This document shows, in pieces, positions 23,872 through 35,312 of a DNA stretch of 64,000 bases. Position 1 is the stretch's first letter. Each line of letters starts with the position of its first letter. Position numbers and translations under genes: made by a program. The notes beneath the pieces were generated by a model that was given only the letters and a program-made list of their open reading frames with translations, ran no database searches and was not told the DNA's origin. Origin of the DNA: Marthasterias glacialis (taxonomy: Eukaryota; Echinodermata; Asteroidea; Forcipulatida; Asteriidae); assembly GCA_911728455.2 (NCBI GenBank), contig OU452222.1, forward strand, positions 14,983,201 to 15,047,200, written 5' to 3'.

Positions 23872-24490
23872 AATTGGTGAAACTGTTGATGACTTCATCT
23901 ATCTGGGCAGCAAGATCTCTCATTCCGGACTAAGCCTGATGTTTTACAAAGACTAGGCCTCACTTCATCAGCTATGAGCAGCTTGAACAGAGTGTGTAAG
24001 TTGAGGACGCTCAAACTCTCCAGAAAATGTGCATCATACAGGACCTGTATTATCCCAGTCCTCCTCTACAGGTCCGATACATGGACACTTCTCCAGACTA
24101 ATCTGAGAAGACTTGAAGCCTTCCACCAATGATCCCAAAGGACCATCCTTAACATCCGATGGTATGATCAAATTACTAATGCAGAGGTCTTGCAAAACAA
24201 CAAACTTCCCACAATTGGACAGCTAGTTTGTCACTGTAGAGTTGCTCTCTGTGGCCACATCGCCCGCCTTGCTGAAAACACCCCGGCAAAAAAGGCACTC
24301 AACATGGCCATAAACAGCCGAGGCAAAATCCCCCTATTACCTGGATGGTCAAGACCCAGAGGCTGCCCACAAACATCCTGGGTTGAACATCTGGGACCAC
24401 CCAACAGGGTGGACGGGCTGTGGAGCCAGGCTACCAACCGCGGGTATAGTAAGTCGGAGCAAAGGACCCAGATGTCTATGCGGTAGGGTG
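23872..24490 (+). pseudogene. LINE reverse transcriptase C-terminal fragment
   Basis: The plus strand reads, across several frames, VDDFIYLGSKIS, a block like the RT thumb, then LEAFH-, WYDQITNAEVL- and GHIARLAENTPAKKAL-like stretches, and PRGCPQTSWVEHL. These are the conserved end of LINE ORF2. It ends in a GAGTGAGTG-rich tail (to about 24520). Stops and shifts are present. It directly abuts the inverted endonuclease fragment; the middle of the RT is missing. Confidence 0.75.
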
Positions 24491-24520
24491 AGTGAGAGAG
24501 TGAATGAGTGAGTGGGGGAG

Positions 24521-26705
24521 GGATAACCCGTCAGCCGCGGTTTGCTGACCGGGTTTATATGGAGCAACCAATTTTCAGGTTACCTTTTCTTACCCCTTCC
24601 CTGCATTGGGGAAAGCAGAGGCCTCTCTATATAGGGCTGCTCTGACATCTGAAGTGCTGCTGTACCCTCTCCTGCACGGTACCCGAGTTTGATGGCATGC
24701 GCATCAAGATAACCGGGGATGATTTGGATGAAGTGGATACCATGTGCTGGATGGACTGCATCTATGTATTGATTATGATTAAAGCTACATCAACATTCAA
24801 AGACTGGATTGCTCAAACTGGAATGTGGAGTACCAGCCGTACAGAGGAATGTTCATTACAGATCTAATGCCTAATGTCTAGAACAGAATGTAGACCCCTG
24901 AGCATGTCCATGGACAAGAGGCCAGTTCGAATCCAGTAGCAGTGAATGTCTTAAAAGTTGTTGACCCTTGTGAAAAGCACTGTATACACAGTACTTTACG
25001 CCTATGTAAAGTTAGTCTTTGTTGGTAAGTCATTGCGTCACACATATGTGCAGCTGCTGCACACCCTAAGTTTTCACTATTTCCAACTCCAAAGCTGTCA
25101 CTGGCATATACATGTACATTGTATGTTATTCTCCCAAATATAACCAACTTCATTGTACAAAAGCATTGTTTCACACCTAACAGGGTTAAGTGTACTCGAG
25201 TCCCTAATGTCCAAGTCCGAGTCAGAAACCTTGTTGTCCGAGACCGAATCCAATCCGAGTCCTCCCCACTGAGTCTGAGTCCCCAATTGTGCAAGTCCTA
25301 AACAATCATACCATCGATCCTCACGACAGTCATATGGAACATTTCTGCAATTTCGGCCAAGTTCCAGCCATTTCTGTCCAACTAGTGATGACATCTGCAC
25401 AATTGTTACCACTTTCAAAAGTCAAAACAGATATTTTAAAGACACAGGATTGATTTCCATTGTGTAATGAATTGATTAAGAACACTTAAAACATCATGAG
25501 ACCAAAAAAAAGAGCACAGACTTACAAGACAAACTGATCAACTTGTTCGGAATCTGAATGACTTAACGTATCATTGTGAGTGATGCTCTGTACCAATGGC
25601 TTAACTACAATATCAATCACGAAAGTAGAAAATCAATTGACATGAACCAACGAAAAACTGACACAATGAGCCAACTATACAGAGCTTGCCGTTCAAGTTC
25701 AAATACTTGTTTTTTTCTAGATCATCGGTCACGCGAAACGCTATTCGGAAGGTTAATATTGAAGGGGCGTTATTTCAGGTAGACAAAAACCACCGGCACA
25801 GATTTGAACAAGACTTTAACCCTGACATGCACAGTTGAAACAAACAGGGTTCATGGTTGATATGCAAAGGGCAAAGTCAACACATCAATGGAAACCTTTT
25901 TTTTCATTACTGACCACAGGTTGTGTATTTTTATCGTGTTTGCCTGGTCTGGATCTGAGTCACAAGGTCAAGCCTCAGTCGGAGTTCACAAAAAATGGTC
26001 TCGAGACCGGTCTTGAGTCCGAGACCAGTCTCGAGTTCTAGAGCACTGGCACTCATGTATTTTTGTAACGTCACAGATAAAAAAAAATTAAACTAGAGGC
26101 TTGCCAGACTATAACATCGTAAAAAGCAATTACAAAAAAAATGTACAAGACACTTCCGGTTTCGACCAACAGTACAAGTCATGTGATTTTGCACACACAA
26201 TCAAAATTGAAGGCCTGTATGAACTCTATTAATTCCAACAAAATGCAACCTTTGGTCATTTTGTGCTTGACTTCATACTGATTTATAAATTCCACCTTAA
26301 ATGTGAAGTCACTTGACACATGACTTGACTTGATGTCACAATAACGCATTTGTGCTGTGGCACATCATTGGTATTTGGTCTTTGCTTGGACCAAGTTTGA
26401 AGAGGATCTAAGCTTTTAGGGAGTGACCAATGGCCTTGTGAGAAGACAAAAAAATCCGAACAAAAACATTGCCTTTTTTGCGCTAGCACGGAAAAGCCCC
26501 CAAAACACACAGGCTACTTTGCTTGGTTGACACCAGCATTCTATAGCCGATGTCTTAATCGCTAGACCACACTCAGCCTGTTTAATTTGTATTGATTTGA
26601 TGCATTGGTCAGTTTTAACTTATACTTTCTCTGAATGTTAAATTTATTGTTTGTTTCACAGGCCTCTTGTCTGGATCACTTTTTCATTTTCTCATTCACA
26701 TTTCC
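24521..26705. other. Intergenic DNA with GAGTC-type low-complexity blocks
   Basis: Two degenerate blocks rich in CCGAGTC and its complement lie at about 25190-25290 and 25955-26045, the latter with palindromes around TCTCGAGACC. A reverse-oriented tRNA-like SINE head is at 26520-26580. From about 26440 the sequence is paralogous to 29965-30245. No exon is recognised. Confidence 0.5.
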
Positions 26706-28013
26706 TACAGGTATGGCAATCAAGAAAAGCCCCGGCAGAGTGGAAAGAGAGCATCATAGTTACACTCTACAAAGGGAAGGGCCTCTGCACTGAATGCAGT
26801 AGCTACCGACACATCAAGCTTCTATCTGTTCCAGGGAAGGTTTTTGCCCACGTCCTCCTGGCCCGGTTGAACCCCCTGCTAGTTGAGCACAGATGACCCG
26901 AGCAATCTTGATTCAGAGCTGGTCGCTTTGCTATGGATGCCATTCCCGCCCTCTGTCTGCTGTCCGAGCTGCATCACAAGTTTCACAAACCCTTTTCAGT
27001 GGCCAACGCTGATCTGAGGGCAGCTTTTGACTCAGTTGATGGGAAAGCACTTTGGAAAGCCCTCCAGACCATCTCCTTACCCTCATAAAGAATCTCTATA
27101 ACAACACCACCGTCAAGGAAGGAACACCTCCGAAAGCTTCCTCACAAGATCTGGTGTAAGGCAGGGCTGCATCCTGGCACCTTCCCTTTTCTGCCGTGCA
27201 ATGGACTGGATCCTTGATAGGGCGACTATGGATGTAGGGATCACTGTTGGTCAGTTCAAGGTTTCATACCTGGACTATAAAGATGGTGTCGCTCTCGTCA
27301 GTAACAAGACCAACGATCTGAACACTGCACTCCAGTCTTTTCAGAACGAGGCTGCCATTTTTGGCCTCAACATCTCCCGGCATGAAACCAAAAGCCTAGT
27401 TCTAAATCCAAGCAACACCAGCATTCCCATTCACATTATGCTAAACAGCCAGTCTGTCGACAGTGTGGAGGATTTTGTATATCTAAGAGTAAGATCTCCA
27501 ACACTTGGCGCACTGAACCCGACATCCTCAGACGTCTTGGTCTCCCTTCATCTGCTACGAACAGCCTACTGGACTATACTGGACATGCTTCATACCTGTC
27601 CTGCTTTATGGCTCAGAAACCTGGACCCTCCTCAAATCCAACCTCAGATGACGTCAACCTCAATCATTCCACCAAAGGTGTCAACGTTAGATCCTCGGCA
27701 TCAAGTGGTTCAACTACATCAGTAACAACCACCAAATCCAACGTCACCGAACTGCCTTCTTCAGTCACGTCGCTTGTCTGGCTGACAATATCCCTTCTAA
27801 AAGCGCTCTGGGCATTACCGTTAATTCCAAGAAAGGTCAACCGCCGGGTCCTGGCTGAAAGAGACCCCACGGTCATCACAGGTCATCTTGGCAAGAACAA
27901 CTGCGATGGCCCAGCGTGACTGACGGTATGTGGGATAAGGCTATAGAGCATGGAGACAGGAGGGCGGCGCAACAGACCTTTGCTGTTTATGCAGACAAGT
28001 GAGTGGGTGAGTG
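26706..28013 (+). mobile_element. 5'-truncated LINE copy with target-site duplication
   Basis: The element is flanked by ATTCACATTTCC (26694-26705) and ATTCAAATTTCC (28014-28025). The paralogous stretch near 30235-30250 has a single copy and no LINE, giving the empty site. The 3' end is a GTGAGTGGGTGAGT tail like that of the copy at 24490. It is the same kind of LINE as 23270-24490 but retains a different part. Confidence 0.85.
26715..27975 (+). pseudogene. LINE reverse transcriptase, broken
   Basis: Across frames the sequence reads RT blocks in order: WKESIIVTLYKGKG, YRHIKLLSVPGKV, a FAMDAIPALCLLSEL-like helix, ADLRAAFDSVD (near 27010), RQGCILAPSLF-like (near 27160), then SYLDYKDGVALVS, which corresponds to the catalytic YADD box but has lost it. 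C-terminal blocks with GIKWFNYISN and HVACLADNIPSKSAL follow. At least three frame changes and several stops are present. No active product is expected. Confidence 0.8.
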
Positions 28014-29325
28014 ATTCAAATTTCCGAAAGACATGTTGAGCTGTGTTCCAGAGTGAAACTGAATATAGTTCACAAAATGTAGCTGGTAAGAATCAGTTGA
28101 CATTATTCTTTTATTTTAGAAGATTGATTTAACAATGAAAATGTCTGTAGGTTAAACATTTTACAAGCATAAATATAATAAGGTATGGAAAAGATGCTCA
28201 TTCCTAAGAACTACAATTAGCTTCAAAGAATATTGACAAGCCTTGATTTACCTTGACTTTAATGAGAGAGCTTTAAGTTGAGAAAACTTTGTTTAGATTT
28301 AACGATCCACATTAAATCAGCTTCAAATTCCAGCTCATTTTTAGCCATTTGTGACCCACCACTTAAGTTTGTAAGAGCATAATCTATCATTCTTGTTGTA
28401 CTTTGACTATACGTAAAATACACTTTGAGCACATTTATTTGTGAGAAAATAGAGTTAGCTTTTGTTAATTACTTACCAACCAAAAGGACCTGTGGTGAAA
28501 TTGCAAAAACTGTTAATGGCCTGACGTTTTGACCCTAGCAGAGTCTTTTGCAAAGGCTAAAGGGGGAAAGCCTTCAAGACAGACTCTGCTTAGGTCAAAA
28601 GTTTAGGCCATTGAGTTCTTTTTAGCAAATTTGTTTGTAGCTGAATGGTTTTGCTACAAGTCATCGCGGGAAATTCTTTATACCCAAACCATCTGACCGT
28701 ATTAATTCTCAAAAACCAAATCAATTGACCTCAGTCTTTGTAGTATTGATGCTCCATGCTAAGTTTTACTTTGCTTTAAAATCAACACCTAAAGAAGTAA
28801 AACTGTGTTAAGTTTCTTTCATCCAACAGCACAGTTTTATAACTAAGAGTAAGTATTTTATTAGATAATAAATTGATTGGAATGATCTGTATGTTTCAGG
28901 TTCCTTGAAGTTGTTTTTTTGTAGTCACTGACCAACATCACTTCATGAAGGAACTATCTTACACCTGTAACTAAATGGAACAGAAACACTTCCAGAGAGG
29001 GTAAGCCTCTTTTGTTCTTTTTGTTGGTAGATTTTAGGTCCCTCATTTTGTTAATATTGTACACACTCCTTTGCCACATCAACCAACATTCTTGAAATAT
29101 AATATTTAGAACTTGATAGAACATGAAAAGGAAAAATATTCAAGTACAACTTTTTCCTAATCTTAAAACACAAATTTAATAAGCAATCTGAACTTTAAAG
29201 ACGTTGAATTTTTTGTAAAGTTATCACAAAACGTAAAGGCAATATGTTTGTAATCAGAACCTGTTTTATTAAATATTTTCAATGAAAATGACATTCCAAC
29301 AAAAAAAATCACTGTGAAAAATACC
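28014..29325. repeat. Duplicated segment P, copy 1
   Basis: From about 26440 (interrupted by the LINE) to 29325 this sequence is paralogous to 29965-31380, with a partial third copy at about 31380-31970. Shared blocks include TTTCCGAAAGA, CTAAGAACTACAATTAGC and GTATGTTTCAGGT. It contains the hairpin 28515-28612. Candidate exon borders (AG at about 28900, GTAAGCC near 29002) are conserved between copies but enclose no clear coding frame. Confidence 0.75.
28515..28612. other. Composite hairpin
   Basis: AATGGCCTGACGTTTTGACC is mirrored by GGTCAAAAGTTTAGGCCATT, and inside it GCAGAGTC / GACTCTGC and AAGGCT / AGCCTT also pair. The paralog at 30722-30818 has the same plan with changes on both arms. 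Confidence 0.75.
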
Positions 29326-29870
29326 GAACAATGTCAGTTGCAGACATGATGTATGCTGTAGCCCTTGCTGGCTAGATGGATGTTTAACTTTGAGTCAGTT
29401 TTGAAAGTTATATCATAGTTAGATTGACATATATATATTACCCATTGTAAACAACATTTAATGTTTCACATTTACAGACAACCTGTTCACGAAGCTGTTT
29501 GACTGTTGCCATTCACTGATGTTACATCATAGAGTATTGAGCTGCCTCTCTGAGTCAAGTCAACATTCATTACATCGGGTAAGCCTTAACTTTGGATTCG
29601 TTAACCACTTTGATTCTTCTTTATTTGTCACTGTAAGATGGAGCACTTAGGGTACAAACATAACTAGAAAAAAAATGACACATAGTACTTTGACCCGGTT
29701 AGAACTTGACCCCCCAAGTTCTTGTGGTACTTGGTACTCAGATTTGAGAAATGAACTCCATTACTGTGAGAGTTTTGTGTCTCATAGTTGGCAACTGAGT
29801 ATAAATGAGGGACAATTTTCTACAGTGAGACATTTTTAGTGGAGGCTGTTGGTGCATATCAATTTTTGTT
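29326..29870. repeat. Block X, first copy
   Basis: Nearly identical to 32636-33186 (one about 12-bp insertion in the second). It includes AG-bounded exon-like DNA at about 29478-29579 ending in GTAAGCC. One frame through it is open but shows no recognised domain. A diverged third piece is at about 31840-31950. Confidence 0.85.
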
Positions 29871-30234
29871 AATCAATTCTACTTTAGTGTAGTACTTGGC
29901 ACCGTTCTGAGACCTTTTTGTACTGTTACTGCTCACTTTGGACTCAGACTCATCCACAGGGTACTTGAACAAAAACAATGCCTCTTTGCGCTAGTGCGGA
30001 AAAGTAAAAAAAAAAAACCAAAAAACACACACACACTGGCTGCTATGATTGTTGCACCCATGACACTGGCATTCTAGAGCAGATGTCTTAACCACCAGAC
30101 TACACTCGGCTTGTTTTCATTGTATTGATTTGATGCAGTGATACTTTTTATTTAAAAAAAAAACTTTCTTTAATTGTTAAATTTATTGCTTGTTTCACAG
30201 GCCTCCTGTCTGGATTATTTTTTTCTTTTTCGCA

Positions 30235-31971
30235 TTCACATTTCCGAAAGAAATGTTGAACAGTATTCCAGAGTGAAACAGGATTTAGTTCTCACTACAA
30301 GCTGGTAACAATCTGTTGACATTACTCTTTTTTCAGGATATTACTGTTGAAGGACTGTAGGTTGCACATTTTCCAAGCATAATTATACCAGTGTATGACA
30401 AAGATGTTCATTCCTAAGAACTACAATTAGCTTCAAAGAATATTGACTCGCCTTGATTTACCATGACTTTAATGAGAGAGAGAGCTTTAAGTTCAGACAA
30501 GACTTTGTTAAGATTTAACAATCGACATTAAATCAGCTTCAAATTCAAGCTCATTTTTAGCAATTTGAGATCCACCACTTTGTGAGAGCATAATCTATCA
30601 TTTTTGTTTCACTTTGACTTTATGTAAAATACACTTTGAGCACATTTATTTGTGAGAAAATAGATTTAATCTAATTGCTTACCAACCAAAAGGAACTATG
30701 GTATGAATGCAAAAAACTGTTAATGGCCTGATGTTTTGACCCTAGCAGAGCCTTTCTCAAAGGCTAAAGCGGGAAAGCTTTCAAGAAAGACTCTGCTAGG
30801 TTTGAGATTTCAGGCCAGTGAATTTTATGGAGCAATTTTGTTTATAGCTGAATGGTTCTGCTACCAGTCTACACAATAAATTCTTTATACCCTAACCATA
30901 CTCAATTCTCAAAAACCAAATCAACTGCTGCTTTCTTGAATTTATGTATAAACGTGTTGATTAGAAAAGGCATTTTACCTCAGCCATTTTTGTACTGATG
31001 CTAGGTTGTACTTTGCTATAAAATCAACACCTAAAGAGGAAAAAGAATAAGTTAAGTGTCTTTCATCCACCAGCACAGTTATAACTGGGAGTAAATATAT
31101 TACTAAATAATAATTTGATTGGAATGTTTTGTATGTTTCAGGTTCCTTGATCATGAAGTTGTTTCGCTGTAGTCACTTACCAACATCACTTCATGAAGGG
31201 AATATCTAAACACTTCCAGAAGGGGTAAGCCTCACATCTCTACCCATCTTTTGTTTCATTTTGTGTTCTTTTTGTCAGTAGATTGTAGGTGTCTCATTAT
31301 GGTAAAATTCTACACAAATACCTTCACAGTATCAACCAACATTTTTGAAATATAATATTTGGAATATAATATTTTGTTTGTAATGTTTTGTATGTTTCAG
31401 GTCCCTTGCTCATGAAGTTGTTTCTTTGTAGTCACTTCACTTCATGAAGGGAATATCTAACAATTGTAACTGAGTGGAACAGAAACAGAAGGTAAGTCTC
31501 ACATCTCTAGCCATTTTTGTTCTATATTGTGCTCTTTTTGTTGGTAGATTTTAGGTCTCTCATTATGTTAATTTTGTACACACCCCTATGCCACATCCAC
31601 TAACATTCTTGAAATATAATATTTAGAGCTTGATAAAACATGAAAGGGTAAAAATATTCAAATACAACATTTTCCTTATTTTAAAACACAAATTTAATTA
31701 GCCATCTGAACTTTGAAGACACTGTATTTTTGGTTAAGTTATCACATAACAAAAAGGCAATATATGTTTATGAAAAAAAACTATTTTATTAAATATTTTC
31801 TTCAAAAACTTCAATAAAAAAATTCATTGTGAGAAATATTGAACATTGTCAGTTGCAGACATGATGTTTGCAGTAGCCCTTTCTGGCTAGATGGATGTTT
31901 GACTTTGAGTCAGTTTTGAAAGTTACATCATGAAGGAATTGTGACTAAAAACAGCCAGTTAGAATGACCTT
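30235..31971. repeat. Duplicated segment P, copies 2 and 3
   Basis: Continuation of the paralogous block that starts near 29965. A second, shorter copy follows from about 31380, again beginning with GTATGTTTCAGGT. Three copies of the same exon-like piece with conserved AG and GT borders are thus present at about 28900, 31140 and 31401. Confidence 0.7.
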
Positions 31972-32635
31972 TATCTATTACCCATTGTGAACAGCATTTA
32001 ATGTTTTAATGTGCAGTGGATTTATGTGAACAATGTGAGAGTCACTTTGCAAAATCAAAAAATCATCACGTTTTAAACAATTCAGGTAAAGATTTCTGCA
32101 TGTAAATTTGGTGGCCATCGTTAAAAGTGGCCACCAAGCATCCACAGATTTTTGGTGGACTTAAAATGTAAAATGTCGACCTGTAAACTCATCAATTTGT
32201 ATTACCTACGTTAAACAAACTGAATTGAGTCAAGTGTTTTTGCCAGGTACGTTTGCAGCCCTCTTGAAAACTTACCATTTTTAATTTTCAAATGTCCAGA
32301 TAAATTTGTAGAGTGACATATATGGAGATCATTTATGCCAATGGTCATGGTTTGAAACAAATTCATCAACAGTATGGTTTGCATGGAGGATGGCACCTTT
32401 TTGAAAAAGTTGATCGATTTCCTGAGAGATAATTTTAACCTCTGCAGGAGAAAATGAAATTTGTTTAGGCCTGAATAATTGCAAAGGCCGTTCTACAAAT
32501 TCAATGTGATAGTGCTGAATAGCATCTTATAACTATTTGTCTGACATTGTATCCCTCCATTTGTTGACAAGCTGTGCAAATCTACCTGCAATTTTGCTCG
32601 ACTGAATGCAAGGAAAATTGCGTGAACTTATTACC
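31972..32635. repeat. Block Y, first copy
   Basis: Nearly identical to 33187-33850, offset 1216 bp. The minus strand carries the RT-start remnant also seen in the second copy; the plus strand carries a small exon candidate (32017-32085). Confidence 0.9.
32017..32085 (+). CDS. Candidate small exon, zinc-binding-like
   Basis: A 69-bp stretch between an AG acceptor (ATGTGCAG) and a GTAAAG donor, with phase 1 on both sides. It reads DLCEQCESHF and KSKNHHVL, which recalls part of a B-box-type zinc finger (CxxC then HH). The fragment is too short to name. It is repeated exactly at 33233-33301. Confidence 0.3.
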
Positions 32636-33186
32636 GAACAATGTCAGTTGCAGACATGATGTATGCTGTAGCCCTTGCTGGCTAGATGGATGTTTAACTT
32701 TGAGTCAGTTTTGAAAGTTATATCATAAAGGAATTAGTTAGATTGACATATTATATATATTACCCATTGTAAACAACATTTAATGTTTCACATTTACAGA
32801 CAACCTGTTCACGAAGCTGTTTGACTGTTGCCATTCACTGATGTTACATCATAGAGTATTGAGCTGCCTCTCTGAGTCAAGTCAACATTCATTACATCGG
32901 GTAAGCCTTAACTTTGGATTCGTTAACCACTTTGATTCTTCTTTATTTGTCACTGTAAGATGGAGCACTTAGGGTACAAACATAACTAGAAAAAAAATGA
33001 CACATAGTACTTTGACCCGGTTAGAACTTGACCCCCCAAGTTCTTGTGGTACTTGGTACTCAGATTTGAGAAATGAACTCCATTACTGTGAGAGTTTTGT
33101 GTCTCATAGTTGGCAACTGAGTATAAATGAGGGACAATTTTCTACAGTGAGACATTTTTAGTGGAGGCTGTTGGTGCATATCAATT
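32636..33186. repeat. Block X, second copy
   Basis: Copy of 29326-29870 lying between two copies of block Y. Its left border cuts the minus-strand RT remnant of the first Y block, so the X-Y pair was added after that remnant was in place, or was misassembled. Confidence 0.85.
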
Positions 33187-33850
33187 TTATCTATTACCCA
33201 TTGTGAACAGCATTTAATGTTTTAATGTGCAGTGGATTTATGTGAACAATGTGAGAGTCACTTTGCAAAATCAAAAAATCATCACGTTTTAAACAATTCA
33301 GGTAAAGATTTCTGCATGTAAATTTGGTGGCCATCGTTAAAAGTGGCCACCAAGCATCCACAGATTTTTGGTGGACTTAAAATGTAAAATGTCGACCTGT
33401 AAACTCATCAATTTGTATTACCTACGTTAAACAAACTGAATTGAGTCAAGTGTTTTTGCCAGGTACGTTTGCAGCCCTCTTGAAAACTTACCATTTTTAA
33501 TTTTCAAATGTCCAGATAAATTTGTAGAGTGACATATATGGAGATCATTTATGCCAATGGTCATGGTTTGAAACAAATTCATCAACAGTATGGTTTGCAT
33601 GGAGGATGGCACCTTTATGAAAAAGTTGATCGATTTCCTGAGAGATAATTTTAACCTCTGCAGGAGAAAATGAAATTTGTTTAGGCCTGAATAATTGCAA
33701 AGGCCGTTCTACAAATTCAATGTGATAGTGCTGAATAGCATCTTATAACTATTTGTCTGACATTATATCCCTCCATTTGTTGACAAGCTGTGCAAATCTA
33801 CCTGCAATTTTGCTCGACTGAATGCAAGGAAAAGTGCGTGAACTTACAAA
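33187..33850. repeat. Block Y, second copy
   Basis: Copy of 31972-32635. Unlike the first copy, its right edge continues smoothly into the gag region on the minus strand, so this copy sits in the original context. Confidence 0.9.
33233..33301 (+). CDS. Second copy of the candidate small exon
   Basis: Identical to the exon candidate at 32017-32085, including both splice-like borders. See that entry for the reading. Confidence 0.3.
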
Positions 33851-33937
33851 TGTCATGTTTTCGTGCAAATCTACTTTGTAGTTTCCACTGGTGTCCGTTG
33901 TCCGGCATTCTGCCGAGGCCCCCGGTACCTGTTGCAC
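33600..33937 (-). pseudogene. DIRS/Ngaro-like pol start (RT N-terminus), broken
   Basis: On the minus strand the frame reads AGRFAQLVNKWRDIMSDK, a stop, then AIQHYHIEFVERP, KQISFSPAEVKIISQEI, KGAI and EFVSN. This matches the lead-in to the RT domain of DIRS-type and Ngaro-type retrotransposons. Beyond EFVSN the similarity fades and the catalytic part is absent. It follows the gag remnant in the expected order. Confidence 0.65.
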
Positions 33938-34157
33938 CCGGTGCGCTGGTTGTTTAAATAATTGCTATCGCGCCTAGCCTTGCTTGAGTATGGGGTAGTG
34001 AAATCACCCCTATGCCCTTGTCTCTTATGCTCAAATCTATCAGATCTTAGCCAAGACGCATTTTATTTGTTTGTTGAATGTCTTTACATTGTTGTGGTAA
34101 ATTATCACCAAACAAGAACCCGGTTACAGGAACATGCGGAGAAAATAAGCCGGCAAA

Positions 34158-35023
34158 TTATCTGTTGAGATCAGGTTTGATAAGCTCACATCTTCTCATG
34201 TTGAGCTCATGATTCGCATGGCCCATGACAGCAACAGAATCCAGCAGTTTCGTGATTTCGGTTTTGAAATCAATGGCCGGATTATCTTGTCTTGCTTGAC
34301 CTGTCGGTTGAGTCATCAGCGAATTAATCAAGCCAACGATCGGTACAATACCTTTAAGGAGGGCTTGTTTTACCTTTTGGAACTTAACATCCTGTGATCG
34401 GGTCTTAGGTTTGAGTGAGTTCCACACTTCAGGGTTTACCCGTGTGCACTCGAGGTTCTTCACATTCGTTGGCCTCTGTAGTGATTTCAGTTTATCACTC
34501 GCCTTATCCTCAGGCAGTTTGTGGCGGACCATTTTGTCCACCACCTTGGCTAATTTATCACTCACTGCAGCCGCTGTTGGCTCATCTTCGGTGTACAACT
34601 GGTCAAAATTATCAAGCAGTTTGTCATCCGGGCTATTTTCGGGCTCTTGTTCTAGCTGTCCCTCCCACAGGAGTTCCTCAACAGCTTTGGATGTAGTCTC
34701 TACATCGGAATCTGATTCCGATGTTGACAATCTAGCTCGTTTTGAAGGTCTGCTCAAGACAAATGATTGCATGTTGTCAATGGCATCAGCCATGCAGGCT
34801 AGTTTAGATGTCATATCGGCAAATTCTTGCCGGGACACGGCCGTTTCTGACAGCTAATGTGGGTTTTCGTCAGTCTGCCTTTGCGACCCTTGCCTTTCGG
34901 CTTTCCTGATGAACCACCGGCCGATGGATTACCATCTTTGGCTTGTCTTACATCTTGCTGAGGTTCAGACGGTTCAGCATTTAGCTCAAGAAATTCCCCA
35001 TCAATAACGTTGATTCCCATCAT
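34158..35023 (-). pseudogene. DIRS/Ngaro-like gag, frame-shifted
   Basis: Two minus-strand frames join: 35023-34811 (acidic then lysine-rich, with GKPKGKGRKGR) and 34838-34158 (226 residues). The second has DMTSKLACMADAIDNMQSF, a basic nuclear-type signal SKRARL, an acidic serine-rich stretch and the conserved C-terminal GHANHELNMRRCELIKPDLN. That last block is typical of a gag-like protein found next to DIRS and Ngaro-type pol in invertebrates. One frameshift separates the two halves. Downstream, still on this strand, a VPVTGFLFGD-like block and a glycine/arginine-rich stretch lead to the RT start. Expected role: coat-like RNA packaging protein. Confidence 0.65.
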
Positions 35024-35312
35024 AGCTTACTCCGGCACAGAAAATGTATTTAGGTGTGCGGGGTCTGGTGCACCCTTATATTGAGAAGATTCTTTTCAAG
35101 ATCTCTCAACCGTGACTCTATACTCCGGTGGAAAGTGTAATCTCAAGTAAGTCCGAAGTCGGAGGTGATGACGAGGTAGAATTCGGTACATGACCTAACA
35201 ACACTTCTTTTGCAGCTAATTCATTTAAATTGCGTTGAGCGCAGTGAAAGAACATGTGGTTTGAACACAGCTTGTGATCGGGTGACAATAGTTGAACAAG
35301 AGCAACACCCAT

